Source: Cichorium intybus (lineage: Eukaryota; Streptophyta; Magnoliopsida; Asterales; Asteraceae). From it: 64,000 nucleotides of DNA. Both the position numbers and the translations under genes were made by a program. Shown here one piece after another: positions 1-9,563 of this stretch (position 1 is the first letter of the stretch; every line of letters starts with the position of its first letter). The notes under the pieces were generated by a model, which saw only the letters and a program-made list of their open reading frames with translations, did not search any database and was not told the origin of the DNA. The DNA is taken from assembly GCA_023525715.1 (NCBI GenBank), contig JAKNSD010000063.1:868001-932000 (forward strand), read 5' to 3'.

Positions 1-515
1 ACACACGTATGTGTTTTGAAAATGACAACAAAATTGTGCAGTATTCGCTGGACAACCACTGAAAAATCAAGAATCTAGTCGATGAAATATAATATTTTTA
101 CAATATTTACAAACAGAAAATCAAAAATCTTATTCTTTGATTTGCCACAAGTAGTCCTCAATTTTTTTAAATAGCCATTGATGTTTTTTTTCTAAGGGCT
201 TAAACTTTACATTCAATGTTATTCAAGTCTACATTACTTTCTATTACCGGTAAGACCAAGATGAGTGGGTTATTGAAACACCACACTACCACTCATTTTT
301 ACCCGATATATAGGCGCCACCTGAATAAACCGTCACTAACCCATCACCCCTTAAATCTTGGAAATGCTAAACTCTCACCACCACTCATTTTTTTAATTAG
401 ATAAATAATATAATTAAATTAAACTAAATTAGAAATATTAATTACACTAAATTAAAAAAATAATTTAAAAAAATAAATCACTTCAATAAATAAGAAATTA
501 AAAGTACAAACGTAA
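1..515. other. AT-rich sequence, no gene recognised
   Basis: This stretch has no recognisable coding sequence. It lies on the distal side of the decayed PIF/Harbinger ORF1 gene and may hold the end of that transposon, but I could not identify a terminal inverted repeat or target duplication. Confidence 0.4.
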
Positions 516-519
516 GCTA

Positions 520-1686
520 AAATGACAAACTAAAATTAAAAAAAAAACGACAAACGGAAAACATAACAAAGGGACAACTAAAACAACAAACTACAACCGA
601 TATTTTGCTATGATATCCGCTTTTAATTTTAAGATCATCTCGAGTACTTTCCCCTCGAGACCCTCCTCCGGATTTGACGTAAAAAACTTTATGTCTTTTT
701 GTCGTTGTTTTTCTTCGCAAACTTGTTGACGTTCTTCGCGGGCTCGTTGTTTTTCTTAGTAAGCTTTTTTGTCTAATTCAATCTACTTTGTGAGGCTTAA
801 ATTATACTGTTCAAATTCCAACTGCATAAGTGCCACTTCGTCGCTTTTTTGCGACCCGTCCGTCTAGAAGAAGTCGCTTTTCCTTTTCTTTTCGCCGCAT
901 CTCGCCCCGTCGGCCGGGCGAAATTGACAAACTCAAGCTCGTCCTCCTATGCTATATTGATACGAACGTCCGACGATGTAGTGTGGTGGCTTGTTTCAGA
1001 CGTTTTCGATCGCTTTCTAGTGGGGACCGGACGTCGGTTTCGTTGTTCGAATCACACAATTTTTTTATATTTTTTTGACTATTCATCAAAACTTCACATA
1101 CCGGAACGATGCTATTTTGTTATCAGACCTGTTTTTTAAAGCCTCCTCGAAAACGTGTTGCTCGATTTGCCTGCTCCTCCGATGAGTTCATAGGTTATGG
1201 AGCAGCCCATTGAACTTCATTACCGCACAGTTGATATCACGATATTTCGTAGTCAACAAGTCCTTTGAATTGTACGGTTCACGAACTAACTCTTGGTGAT
1301 ATCGTTCCCGTATGCGCATCCAAAAATGGTCGGCCGCTTGCGCGTTTCTAGAAGCCACATCCTCAGAAACGTCGATCCACGGATGGGCTAATGCGATTTC
1401 TTCGACCATTGTCCATTTTTGTTTGTCAGCTCTTCCTCTTTTTTGGACAACGGGTTAGGGTTCGGGTTGGGTTTCCGACACTTCTTCCGGAGATTCTTGT
1501 GTGTCAGAAATATATTCGGTTATTGGGGTTTGGACGTTTTGGGTTTGGGTTTGGAAATTGTCGGGAATGGGATTAAAATTGGTGTATAAATTTTGCGGAG
1601 GGATTAACGAAAAACCCGATATTTAATACGGAAAAACATTTGGTGAGTAAATTGGCTGGTCCATTTGCGGACGGTAAAATGTTGGG
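520..1686 (-). pseudogene. PIF/Harbinger ORF1 (Myb/SANT-like) pseudogene, main part
   Basis: Reading leftward from 1686, a Pro/Gln/Thr-rich stretch (FQTQTQNVQTPITEYISDTQ) leads into KWTMVEEIALAHPWIDVSED, then FWMRIRERYHQ and, further on, CAVMKFNGL. This is the Myb/SANT-like (trihelix-type) domain of plant PIF/Harbinger ORF1 proteins, often annotated as glutathione S-transferase T3-like; ORF1 is needed with the transposase for transposition. An in-frame stop precedes the SANT domain and another follows FNGLLHNL. Downstream the charged Lys/Glu-rich C-terminal region is frameshifted, so it is dead. The N-terminus lies at 15489-15580 beyond the LARD1 insertion; removing 1687-15493 rejoins the reading. 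No PIF transposase (ORF2) is visible. Confidence 0.75.
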
Positions 1687-1715
1687 TGTAACGACCCGGC
1701 CCTCCAAAGCCTGAG

Positions 1716-2217
1716 TTTTCAAGAAATACTGTTTAGTTGTGATCATGCTATTAGTTAGTCAAATAAGTTGAGTTTTACGAGTTTAGAAGATTGAGCCGTT
1801 TTAGGATTGGAATTTAGGAAGGAAAAGTCAGTCAGTGGCCTTTGTTGTTCGAGCCGGTAGGTCTAAAATGGGTGGGCCTTATGCACCTTACCACCTAAGA
1901 TCGTCTGGTCTGGGATGGTATTTCTGAAAGCTCGCTACACGGACAACATCGAAAGTCATGGACAATTCCTTAATGGCCTTTAGAATCTGAACGAGTAAGT
2001 ACACTTCATTGTGGACAGAAAGTTTGTAATCAAGGGTTCTTTAGAAAGCCATGAATTCCAAAGAACAACTCAATTATGTTTTCACGAACTATTCCATTCT
2101 AACTCGAAGAGCAATAAACTTTGAAACTAAACACAGTCAAAAATTGTTCGATTCTCTATTACAATTTGTTAAAAACTCTCTTGCTTGGGGACAAGCAAGG
2201 CACAAGTGTGGGGTGTT
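1716..2217 (+). repeat. Extra copy of the Athila-na 3' untranslated end
   Basis: It is the same as 9062-9563 (one C/T difference seen), which lies just inside the 3' LTR. Its presence to the left of the 5' LTR is not part of a normal LTR element. It suggests an earlier tandem LTR-internal-LTR-internal-LTR array whose left part was deleted together with part of the LARD1 LTR. Confidence 0.85.
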
Positions 2218-3316
2218 TGACAACGCCTAGTGATATCAAGTATTTTAGGCGTTGTTGAGCCCTGTTCTTGGTGAAATTATATCAAATATGCATGGGTATT
2301 CTCACTTTTCGTGCCAGGACTTGTCTGGAGAAAAAGAACATAAACAGGGACTAAAAGTGTACAAAAGGAAAAAGTATGGAAAGAATGAAAAATCAAGAGA
2401 AGACGTACGCGCGCCGCGGATTTATCTTCTGCGCGACGCGGGCGTAAGGCGGTGGAACACATTTGAATGACGAAAAAACGGGGAACGGATAAGTACGCGC
2501 GCCGCGGATTTCACTTATGCGCGGCGCGGTCACGGGAAATTTGCAACTATAAATAGAGGCATTTCCAGCCGAAAACCCTAGCAAAGACCTGGTGTAAACA
2601 TCGACCTAGAAGCTCTTTGACTCGAGGATTCCATTTCAGAAGCCATAATTTGGTATTTTCATGTTTTAGATTTTATTTCATTTTAGTTAAACATTTGTAA
2701 GCTTTGAGTTGAATCTTTGGGTGTGACAACCATTGAATTCCAGCTTAGGGTTCTGTTTTTAGTAGTTTTTGGGTACTGATTTGATGTTTGGATATTGGTT
2801 TGAGTGAATAAAATCATTCGGTTACCTTAAATATTGATTTTTCGGTATTTCGGATGCTTGTTGGAGTTTTGATTGTTTGATTGTGATTGGATTTTGTTTG
2901 TGACTTGGTTGGGACTGTTTTCCTTTGCTGAAAACAGTAGCTAACTCGGTTAGGTTAGGCATTAAACCTTGTCTCTTAACTGTCTCATAGAACTCTAGTT
3001 ATTAGCTAGTTTATGCTTGCTTGGTTTTTGCTAGTTTGAATGCCTTCAATTGCTTCTAATTCAGAGATGTACTTCTGAGTTTAGAAAGTAACTAGGTTAT
3101 TTGGACATAGCTAAGCTTGGCTTGGGTGTTTGAATATTGTTCAAGGTAGAAAGATAGAAATTAGTTCCTCCGACTATAGCCGTGACACTATCAGTTGGTA
3201 ATCTCTCATCTAGGCTAACCACGTAGCTCCTGTGGATCGACCCTGACTCCACTATACTAGTGAATGTTAGGTTATTTCTTATTTTTGACCGCATGACGAC
3301 CTCTGCGTGCACGTCA
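2218..3316 (+). repeat. Athila-na 5' LTR
   Basis: This 1099-bp LTR begins TGACAACGCC and ends GTGCACGTCA, giving TGAC/GTCA termini. It carries a GC-rich motif array (2407-2530), a TATA box CTATAAATAGAGG near 2547-2559, and a long T-rich downstream part. It is followed directly by the Athila primer site. I noticed one mismatch to the 3' LTR. Confidence 0.92.
2407..2557 (+). promoter_or_regulatory. Athila-na LTR promoter: paired GC-rich motifs plus TATA box
   Basis: Two pairs of near-palindromic motifs (GCGCGCCGCGG with GCGCGACGCGG; GCGCGCCGCGG with GCGCGGCGCGG) are spaced about 12-15 bp within each pair. They lie immediately upstream of CTATAAATAG at 2547-2556. The TATA position in the LTR is as expected for the retrotransposon promoter. 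A role of the motifs as activator binding sites is inference. The same array is at 9753-9876, with TATA near 9893. Confidence 0.65.
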
Positions 3317-3321
3317 AATTT

Positions 3322-3339
3322 TGGCGCCGTTGCCGGGGA
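3322..3339 (+). other. Athila primer binding site
   Basis: TGGCGCCGTTGCCGGGGA, five bases after the LTR end, is the characteristic Athila/Tat-lineage primer site (tRNA-Asp type). Confidence 0.85.
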
Positions 3340-3551
3340 GCTGTGAGCTTAGAATAGGTGAGTAGTAGGAACTTATTTCTTGCTTTTTGAAATTTCATTT
3401 TTGAGTAATTTTCATTTTGGTTTTGATTCTTGTGGGCGTGTTGCACTAGTGCGTGCGTACCCGCAGGGGAGAGCAAGCATCCCCATTGCAGTTTGATTCT
3501 GAGATTGAGCGTACTGCGCGCAAACTCCGTGCCCGCAGGCGTTTGAACATC

Positions 3552-6500
3552 ATGAATTATAGTCAAGTTAGCAGTAGTCCGGTCAGTGTTGCCCAGGATC
3601 CATCAGGGGAGGCAACTGGGAGGTTTTCTATCCCTCCACCTTCGGAATTTCAATTTGGAAGCTCGAGTGCTTCTGGTGGTGCAGTTTCAGCCCCTGCACC
3701 CATACCATCATGCACTCCGCCTTCCATCCCATCATTTACACCCACTTCTCAACCTCAATCCACCAATCCTTTTACATCTGCTATGACTTGGGGAGAGCCG
3801 ACTCGAGATGGCACCCCAACTCCTAGACAGCATACACCAACATCACAACCACAACCAGCCCTTTTTAAACCTCAACCTACATACCAACCAACACAACCTA
3901 TACACTTTCAACCACCGCCTCAAGCGCAATACCAATACCTAGAGACGGAGGAAGTGTACGACGAGGAAGATGAAGGATGGATGCCACCGGCATCCCAACC
4001 ACAATGGAACCGAGGTCGGGGACCTTCCAGGCTAGCACCACCATACCAACCACCAGGTCCGCGGGAGTACAATGATCATCTTTATGGTAACCCCGCTCAA
4101 CCCTTACATTTTGCACAACCGAGACGGCAATCGGTTGCATCACATTTCCAACCGCGGGAATATGATGATTCGTCGCCGATCTATATTCCTGATAACATAG
4201 ATTCGCAAGTAGAGATTAGACCTCAGTTATTAGGAATATTACCAGAATTCAGAGGATATAAGCAGGATGATCCCTATAACCATTTATATGAATTCTTAGC
4301 GATCGCTAATGCTAATAATCCCAGAAACACAAATAGAAATATTTTTAGGCTTAGACTGTTTCCGTTCACTCTTAAGGATAAAGCCAAGTATTGGTTCACA
4401 TCGTTGTCATCAAACAGTATCACTACGTGGGATCAACTCAAGGCGAAGTTCCTTCAAGAATTTTATCCAGCGAGCAAAACAACTGAAATCAGAAGAGTCA
4501 TCCAGGATTTCCAGCAAAAACCTGGAGAAGCTTTTCATGAAGCCTTCGACAGATTGAAGGAGTTGCTGCGATCTTGTCCGCATCACGAGATTCCCAGATG
4601 GCAGTTGGTCAAGTTATTCTTTGAGGGAGTTAGCGAAACACACCAGGCCATGATAAATGCCTCTTCTAGTGGGACATTTATGTGGCAGGATCCAGAAGAA
4701 GCCTGGAGATTTTTGGAGCAGTTGAGTAATGGCTCCAAAGCAAACTTCTCCACTAGGAAGACTACAAGTACGGCAGCAGCAGTAGGAGTTGATGCTGATT
4801 GGAAAAAGGAAGTGAAAAAGGAAATCAGTGAATTGAACAGAAAGTTTGATAGGCTTATGGCAACATTACAAAATGGACCGCCAAATTCGTCGCAAGAAAG
4901 TCAAGGAGGACCTAGGATGCAGGAAGCTAATCAAGTTTATGGCCAGGGTCAAGGTCAGCACAACAATGGACGACCCTACAGGCCATATAACCAAGGACAG
5001 CAACAAAATTTCAGGCAAAACAATTATCAGGGTCAGTCGACTAACCAGCCTAGAAACAATCAGCCTGCAAACAATGGAAACAACAACAACAACAGGGGAC
5101 CTACCAATGCTAACAACAACGCTCCAGGGACCCAAGAAGAGATGATCGCTAAAATGTATGACATGGTCACAGCGACACAACAACCATCTCAAGCGAATGC
5201 AAAAGCTATCGCAAATATGGAAAGACAAATAGGTCAAATGGCTGCAGATCAGCAGAAGAGAGATAATGGCAAATTGCCGAGTGCTACTGAAGTCAATCCT
5301 ACTCACAATCAACGTCCAGGGAAGGAACAAGTCAACACTGTTGAATCAGGATGGCGAAAGGTCACTCTGGAGGATTTGTTTGAGGTAGGAAATGAAGTAA
5401 GACCAGGGGAAAAAGGAAAGGCTCTAGAAAGCGAGGAAGGTAAAGAAGGAGAAGTTTCGGTTGAGAATGGCACTCAACCAGAAATAGATAAAAAGGTTCA
5501 AAAGGAAGAGCAACCAACGATAGCGGGGATCAAACAGAAGAAGAAGAATAAGAAAGAAAAGAAGAAGAAGCAGGAAGTACCCCGATCAACGAGACCCTTA
5601 ATGAATCAGCCCTTATGGGATGAGCTTAAGGATGCCCCCGAGGACACCAGGATTTTGCAAGAAATGTGTGAGCAGAATGGGAAACGCAAAGCACCTACGC
5701 CAAAAACGGTGAGATTGACTGTGAGAGCTAGCGAAGCATTATTGGGAACATTACCTAAAAAGGAAAAGGACCCCGGATCACCTTTGATCACTACAACTGT
5801 AGGGGACGTGGTTATTCGAAATACTCTTTTAGATTTGGGAGCAAGTGTTAACATCTTGCCAGGATACTTATATGACAAGTACAAGAACGAAGAAATTAAG
5901 CCAGCGGAAGTCGTACTGCAGCTGGCTGACCAATCAACTAAGGTATCTAGGGGGAAGCTAACCAATGTCATAGTCAAAGTGGGGGATTTTTTCTATCCTG
6001 TAGATTTTCTGGTCATGGAGTATGAAAGCCCAGATGATGCGCCTGCGCTCATCTTGGGGCGTCCATTTTTAGCTACCGCTGGGTCAGTGATCGATTGCAA
6101 GACTGGAGATATGGATATTTTCTTCGGGACCAGGAAAAGAAGATTGAATATGTTTGGGAACCCGATATCATTACCTTCAGAGGAAAATGGCAAACCAGCA
6201 GACAGGAAAACACTAATGGAGCCAGGAATCAGAAGCAAAGAAAAGATATGGACACGTACAGGAGAGGGAGGAACAGAGGAAATCTTAAAGGAAACTAACG
6301 ATCACCCGTTATCCGCCATCGACAAGGAACAATTGCTAGAAATGATAGAGATAATGGAAGCAAGGCATCAGCAATATGAAAGAGAATCCAGAAAACGAGA
6401 GGCGAATGTTTTCGAGCTCTTGAAATCTCAACAACAATGGATCAGCGGTGTGAGTGATCGGATAACCCAACTCACATCCCTTATGACAATGATGGCTAAT

Positions 6501-6566
6501 AATTTCATGCCAGAATATCAGCAAATGTCATCAAGAGGCCAAGAAGAAGAAGAAGGGTCAGCTTAG
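3552..6566 (+). CDS. Gag-protease polyprotein of Athila-na
   Basis: Intact ORF of 1004 residues from the first ATG; the frame is open from 3450, and the upstream codons encode a conserved-looking basic stretch (SEIERTARKLRARRR), so non-AUG initiation is possible. Order: Pro/Gln-rich N-terminus; retrotransposon Gag domain (GYKQDDPYNHLYEFLAIANA through KAKYWFTSL, FLQEFYP, EAFHEAFDRLKELLRSCPHH); Asn/Gln-rich low-complexity segment; Lys-rich basic tract; aspartic protease with LLDLGASVNILP and the LILGRPFLAT flap-side motif; a charged C-terminal coiled-coil-like tail ending QEEEEGSA. Gag packages element RNA in virus-like particles; the protease cleaves the polyprotein. The CX2CX4HX4C knuckle found in the Athila-B Gag is absent here, replaced by the Asn/Gln-rich segment. 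No pol follows. Confidence 0.88.
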   Translation: MNYSQVSSSPVSVAQDPSGEATGRFSIPPPSEFQFGSSSASGGAVSAPAPIPSCTPPSIPSFTPTSQPQSTNPFTSAMTWGEPTRDGTPTPRQHTPTSQPQPALFKPQPTYQPTQPIHFQPPPQAQYQYLETEEVYDEEDEGWMPPASQPQWNRGRGPSRLAPPYQPPGPREYNDHLYGNPAQPLHFAQPRRQSVASHFQPREYDDSSPIYIPDNIDSQVEIRPQLLGILPEFRGYKQDDPYNHLYEFLAIANANNPRNTNRNIFRLRLFPFTLKDKAKYWFTSLSSNSITTWDQLKAKFLQEFYPASKTTEIRRVIQDFQQKPGEAFHEAFDRLKELLRSCPHHEIPRWQLVKLFFEGVSETHQAMINASSSGTFMWQDPEEAWRFLEQLSNGSKANFSTRKTTSTAAAVGVDADWKKEVKKEISELNRKFDRLMATLQNGPPNSSQESQGGPRMQEANQVYGQGQGQHNNGRPYRPYNQGQQQNFRQNNYQGQSTNQPRNNQPANNGNNNNNRGPTNANNNAPGTQEEMIAKMYDMVTATQQPSQANAKAIANMERQIGQMAADQQKRDNGKLPSATEVNPTHNQRPGKEQVNTVESGWRKVTLEDLFEVGNEVRPGEKGKALESEEGKEGEVSVENGTQPEIDKKVQKEEQPTIAGIKQKKKNKKEKKKKQEVPRSTRPLMNQPLWDELKDAPEDTRILQEMCEQNGKRKAPTPKTVRLTVRASEALLGTLPKKEKDPGSPLITTTVGDVVIRNTLLDLGASVNILPGYLYDKYKNEEIKPAEVVLQLADQSTKVSRGKLTNVIVKVGDFFYPVDFLVMEYESPDDAPALILGRPFLATAGSVIDCKTGDMDIFFGTRKRRLNMFGNPISLPSEENGKPADRKTLMEPGIRSKEKIWTRTGEGGTEEILKETNDHPLSAIDKEQLLEMIEIMEARHQQYERESRKREANVFELLKSQQQWISGVSDRITQLTSLMTMMANNFMPEYQQMSSRGQEEEEGSA

Positions 6567-6744
6567 GAGCAGCACGTCTGGCTGAAGACGTTAAACTTAG
6601 CGCTTGTTGGGAGGCAACCCATCGTGTCATAAGTTAGGACATATTTCTTAAAATAAAATACAAAAATATACATCAATCTTTTGCAGGTACTTGTGGTTTG
6701 AAATAAGTGTGGGGTCAACTGAGAAGTTTTGAAAATTTTTGAAG
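6567..6744 (+). other. Conserved Athila segment after the Gag-protease stop
   Basis: Contains TTAGCGCTTGTTGGGAGGCA, which recurs on the minus strand in Athila-B at about 52700-52742, between its integrase and env-like regions. Conservation between two diverged copies suggests a cis-acting element; its function is unknown to me. Confidence 0.55.
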
Positions 6745-6902
6745 ACCGCGCCGCGGATTTTTGTATTGCGCGACGCGGGGTCGGAACTCAACCCGATGCG
6801 CAGGGGTTGAATTGGCGACACGCGCGTCGCGGAAACGAGAAATGCGCGCCGCGGGAAACGATCAGACGGTTTTTGCCCTTATCCGGTGAGCCGCGGCTCA
6901 CC
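6745..6902 (+). promoter_or_regulatory. GC-rich motif cluster upstream of the env-like ORF
   Basis: Four near-palindromic motifs of the same kind as those in the LTR promoter (GCGCCGCGG, GCGCGACGCGG, GCGCGTCGCGG, GCGCGCCGCGG) are followed by a perfect 18-bp palindrome, GGTGAGCCGCGGCTCACC, at 6885-6902. A further pair is at 7219-7262. Their position before the env-like ORF suggests an internal promoter, although no TATA box is evident in this copy. Confidence 0.45.
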
Positions 6903-6982
6903 ACTCAAATCACACGACTCGGAGCTCTGGTGATCAAAAATTTCTTGCATTTTTTCTTGCTTATTGTGTTTCTACTACCAAG

Positions 6983-7327
6983 GTATGCTCTTTTAACTAT
7001 CTATCAGCTGTTTAAACTAGTTATTAGGTGGTTAATTTTAGGGTTTTATTTCAAAAAGTTCAAAAACTTAGAATCACTAATGCTAGCCCATCGGGTGTTT
7101 GTTTTGCCAAATGGACACCCTAGATGAGCTAGTCGGCACTTAGGCTACCTTGTGGTATGATTAAAATGAGATATAGCAGGTTAAAATGGAGATTTGATCC
7201 CGGGTTTTCAAAACAGACGTACGCCGCGCCGCGCCATTGCTCTTGGGCCGCGCCGCGGTGCGGTGGGGAAGAAAAAGGACTGATTTTGCAAAAAATTTTG
7301 TTTTGTGGATATATTTTCTTTTTGCAG
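6983..7327 (+). other. Probable intron before the env-like ORF
   Basis: CCAAG|GTATGC at 6978-6988 can serve as donor and TTCTTTTTGCAG ending at 7327 as acceptor, placing the ATG immediately after the acceptor. The 345-bp length is close to the 334-bp intron inferred at the same place in Athila-B. No transcript evidence is available here. Confidence 0.5.
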
Positions 7328-8539
7328 ATGATGTTCAGAATGGAGCACGCTTTCCTCCAGTTCCCCGCGGAGCTGGCCAGTTCTGTTGAGTATACCTCGC
7401 GGAGGGATGCTTTGAGGAGTCGCCGGGTGTTAGAGGCGACGGTCATTGATCGAGATGTTCTGAGAGACGCAGGGCTCTGGGGTGCGATCGAGCCGTTCTT
7501 ACATCGCACCTGGATCCACGAGGAGGCGTCATTCACGTGCAGAGGATGGGACCGGATCATGGCCACTGACGAGGATGTGGTCTACACAGAGCTTCTCCTG
7601 GAGTTCCTGTCTACGATCCATTTCGCTCCCAGGGCGGGAGACCCGCGTTCCAGGTTCGTACGTTTTCGCTTGGGAGGTGAGCACAGGGAGTGCAACCTCC
7701 GGGAGTTTGGGAGGCGCACAGGCATCTACACTGCCGCGGACCTCCAGCACCGATATTTCACCCGGTTCCTCGGGTCCTGCATTCAGGGGGAGCCAGACAG
7801 GGCTCCCAACATGGAGGTTTGGGCACCGCTGTCCAACGTCAGGTACGAGGCGGGGGCCTCGAGGGAGAGCCACCTACGTGATCTGCTCCACCGCCTCATG
7901 CACCGGATCGTCTCCACCTCCATCATGCAGCGGGAGGGAGGCGAGAAGGTGTCGGGGGACGACGTGACATTTTTTTGGGTCCTCCTCAACCCATCCAGGT
8001 TCCTCCACCTCCCTTTCGCCCTTGCGACCGCTCTCTCCACTCACTCCACCGGAGCCTCCACCAGCAGTCCACTCGCCAGGGGGTATTTTATTACTCGCCT
8101 GGCCCGTTCCTATGGCATCCTTACTGCCCCCGTGGCAGCTTCTTTGACTGCTCTGCCTCCATCGCGCACTACAGCACGCACGTTGGAGAGGATGCGGTTC
8201 ATTGAGCTGCAGCGCCCGGGACAGTACATCCGGGCCCCGATCGAGCCTCCTGAGGCACCCCAGCCTGCATACGCCCAGCCCGGCAGGAGACGCCGGAGGC
8301 CAGAGCCAGCAGCACCAGAGCCTGCACAGCCACAGCAGGACGATCCATCAGCCCTCAGCCGGCTGGAGGCCAGAGTCACGCGGATTGAGGGTCAGCTCAC
8401 GAGAGTCTTAGACCAGCTCGAGTGGATCGGGGAGGTACTTATCCAGACCACATCGGCCCAGGGCAGACATCCCCGACCATTCCCAGCCAGGTCCCACGAT
8501 CACGAGGCTGGACCCTCCAGGCCGCCTGGTAGTGATTGA
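7328..8539 (+). CDS. Athila env-like / ATHILA ORF protein
   Basis: Intact ORF of 403 residues from ATG at 7328, which directly follows a good splice acceptor. It shares the order of conserved segments seen in plant ATHILA ORF1-family proteins (PF03078 type): RVLEATVIDRDVLRDAGLW near the start, then YTELLLEFLSTIHF, FRLGGEHRECNLREFGRRTG and FFWVLLNPSRF; the C-terminus is Pro-rich and ends in a coiled-coil-like segment (LSRLEARVTRIEGQLTRVLD). No convincing signal peptide or transmembrane segment is seen, so a true envelope role is doubtful; the function of this family is not established. The ORF is markedly more GC-rich than its surroundings. A degenerate relative is in Athila-B at 51250-51999. 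Confidence 0.75.
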   Translation: MMFRMEHAFLQFPAELASSVEYTSRRDALRSRRVLEATVIDRDVLRDAGLWGAIEPFLHRTWIHEEASFTCRGWDRIMATDEDVVYTELLLEFLSTIHFAPRAGDPRSRFVRFRLGGEHRECNLREFGRRTGIYTAADLQHRYFTRFLGSCIQGEPDRAPNMEVWAPLSNVRYEAGASRESHLRDLLHRLMHRIVSTSIMQREGGEKVSGDDVTFFWVLLNPSRFLHLPFALATALSTHSTGASTSSPLARGYFITRLARSYGILTAPVAASLTALPPSRTTARTLERMRFIELQRPGQYIRAPIEPPEAPQPAYAQPGRRRRRPEPAAPEPAQPQQDDPSALSRLEARVTRIEGQLTRVLDQLEWIGEVLIQTTSAQGRHPRPFPARSHDHEAGPSRPPGSD

Positions 8540-9563
8540 TGTACCTTTTTCTCTTTTCTCTTTTTCTTTTTTTTTTTATTCTTTTTGGGATATATGTATA
8601 AACTTATGACACATCTATCTGTATATATTATTTTCTGTCATGTGTGTTTTAATTATTTATTAAGTGGTGCATGATATACCAAATTGAGAGGGAGTTGTCT
8701 CAGACAAGTGTGGGGTCACCGTGCCCCCTCCACTTGTCTGGACCACCGGCGTGTCCTACTGTAGCACTACAACTCCAGCATATGAATCGGGGATCTTTTT
8801 ATACGCATTATACCTGTGATATTGAGCACCAAGCAGTCTACCGTCCAAAAAGGGGTAACTCTTTCTCCCTTGTTTTGAATTAATTTTTGTACAACGGGGA
8901 CGTTGTACGGTTTTAAGTGTGGGGTGTGGACGGTCGAAAGAGATATTTTTTGAAATTTTTGCAGAAATGATCAATTTTTCAATTTTTAGCAATATTTTTC
9001 AAAAATTTTAATGAATTGAAATTTTGAAATGAATGGTTTGTGATTGTGATAGCATTAGTATTTTTCAAGAAATACTGTTTAGTTGTGATCATGTTATTAG
9101 TTAGTCAAATAAGTTGAGTTTTACGAGTTTAGAAGATTGAGCCGTTTTAGGATTGGAATTTAGGAAGGAAAAGTCAGTCAGTGGCCTTTGTTGTTCGAGC
9201 CGGTAGGTCTAAAATGGGTGGGCCTTATGCACCTTACCACCTAAGATCGTCTGGTCTGGGATGGTATTTCTGAAAGCTCGCTACACGGACAACATCGAAA
9301 GTCATGGACAATTCCTTAATGGCCTTTAGAATCTGAACGAGTAAGTACACTTCATTGTGGACAGAAAGTTTGTAATCAAGGGTTCTTTAGAAAGCCATGA
9401 ATTCCAAAGAACAACTCAATTATGTTTTCACGAACTATTCCATTCTAACTCGAAGAGCAATAAACTTTGAAACTAAACACAGTCAAAAATTGTTCGATTC
9501 TCTATTACAATTTGTTAAAAACTCTCTTGCTTGGGGACAAGCAAGGCACAAGTGTGGGGTGTT
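8540..9563 (+). other. Athila-na 3' untranslated region with polypurine tract
   Basis: Non-coding. It carries repeated AAGTGTGGGGT phrases (near 8706, 8916 and 9550); the last, just before the LTR at 9564, is the likely polypurine tract. The counterpart in Athila-B is at 49955-50600 on the minus strand. Confidence 0.6.

Noticed and set aside
7482..8411. Alternative-frame ORFs overlapping the env-like gene
   Set aside because: They are shadows caused by the high GC content of the 7328-8539 ORF; only that frame shows family motifs.
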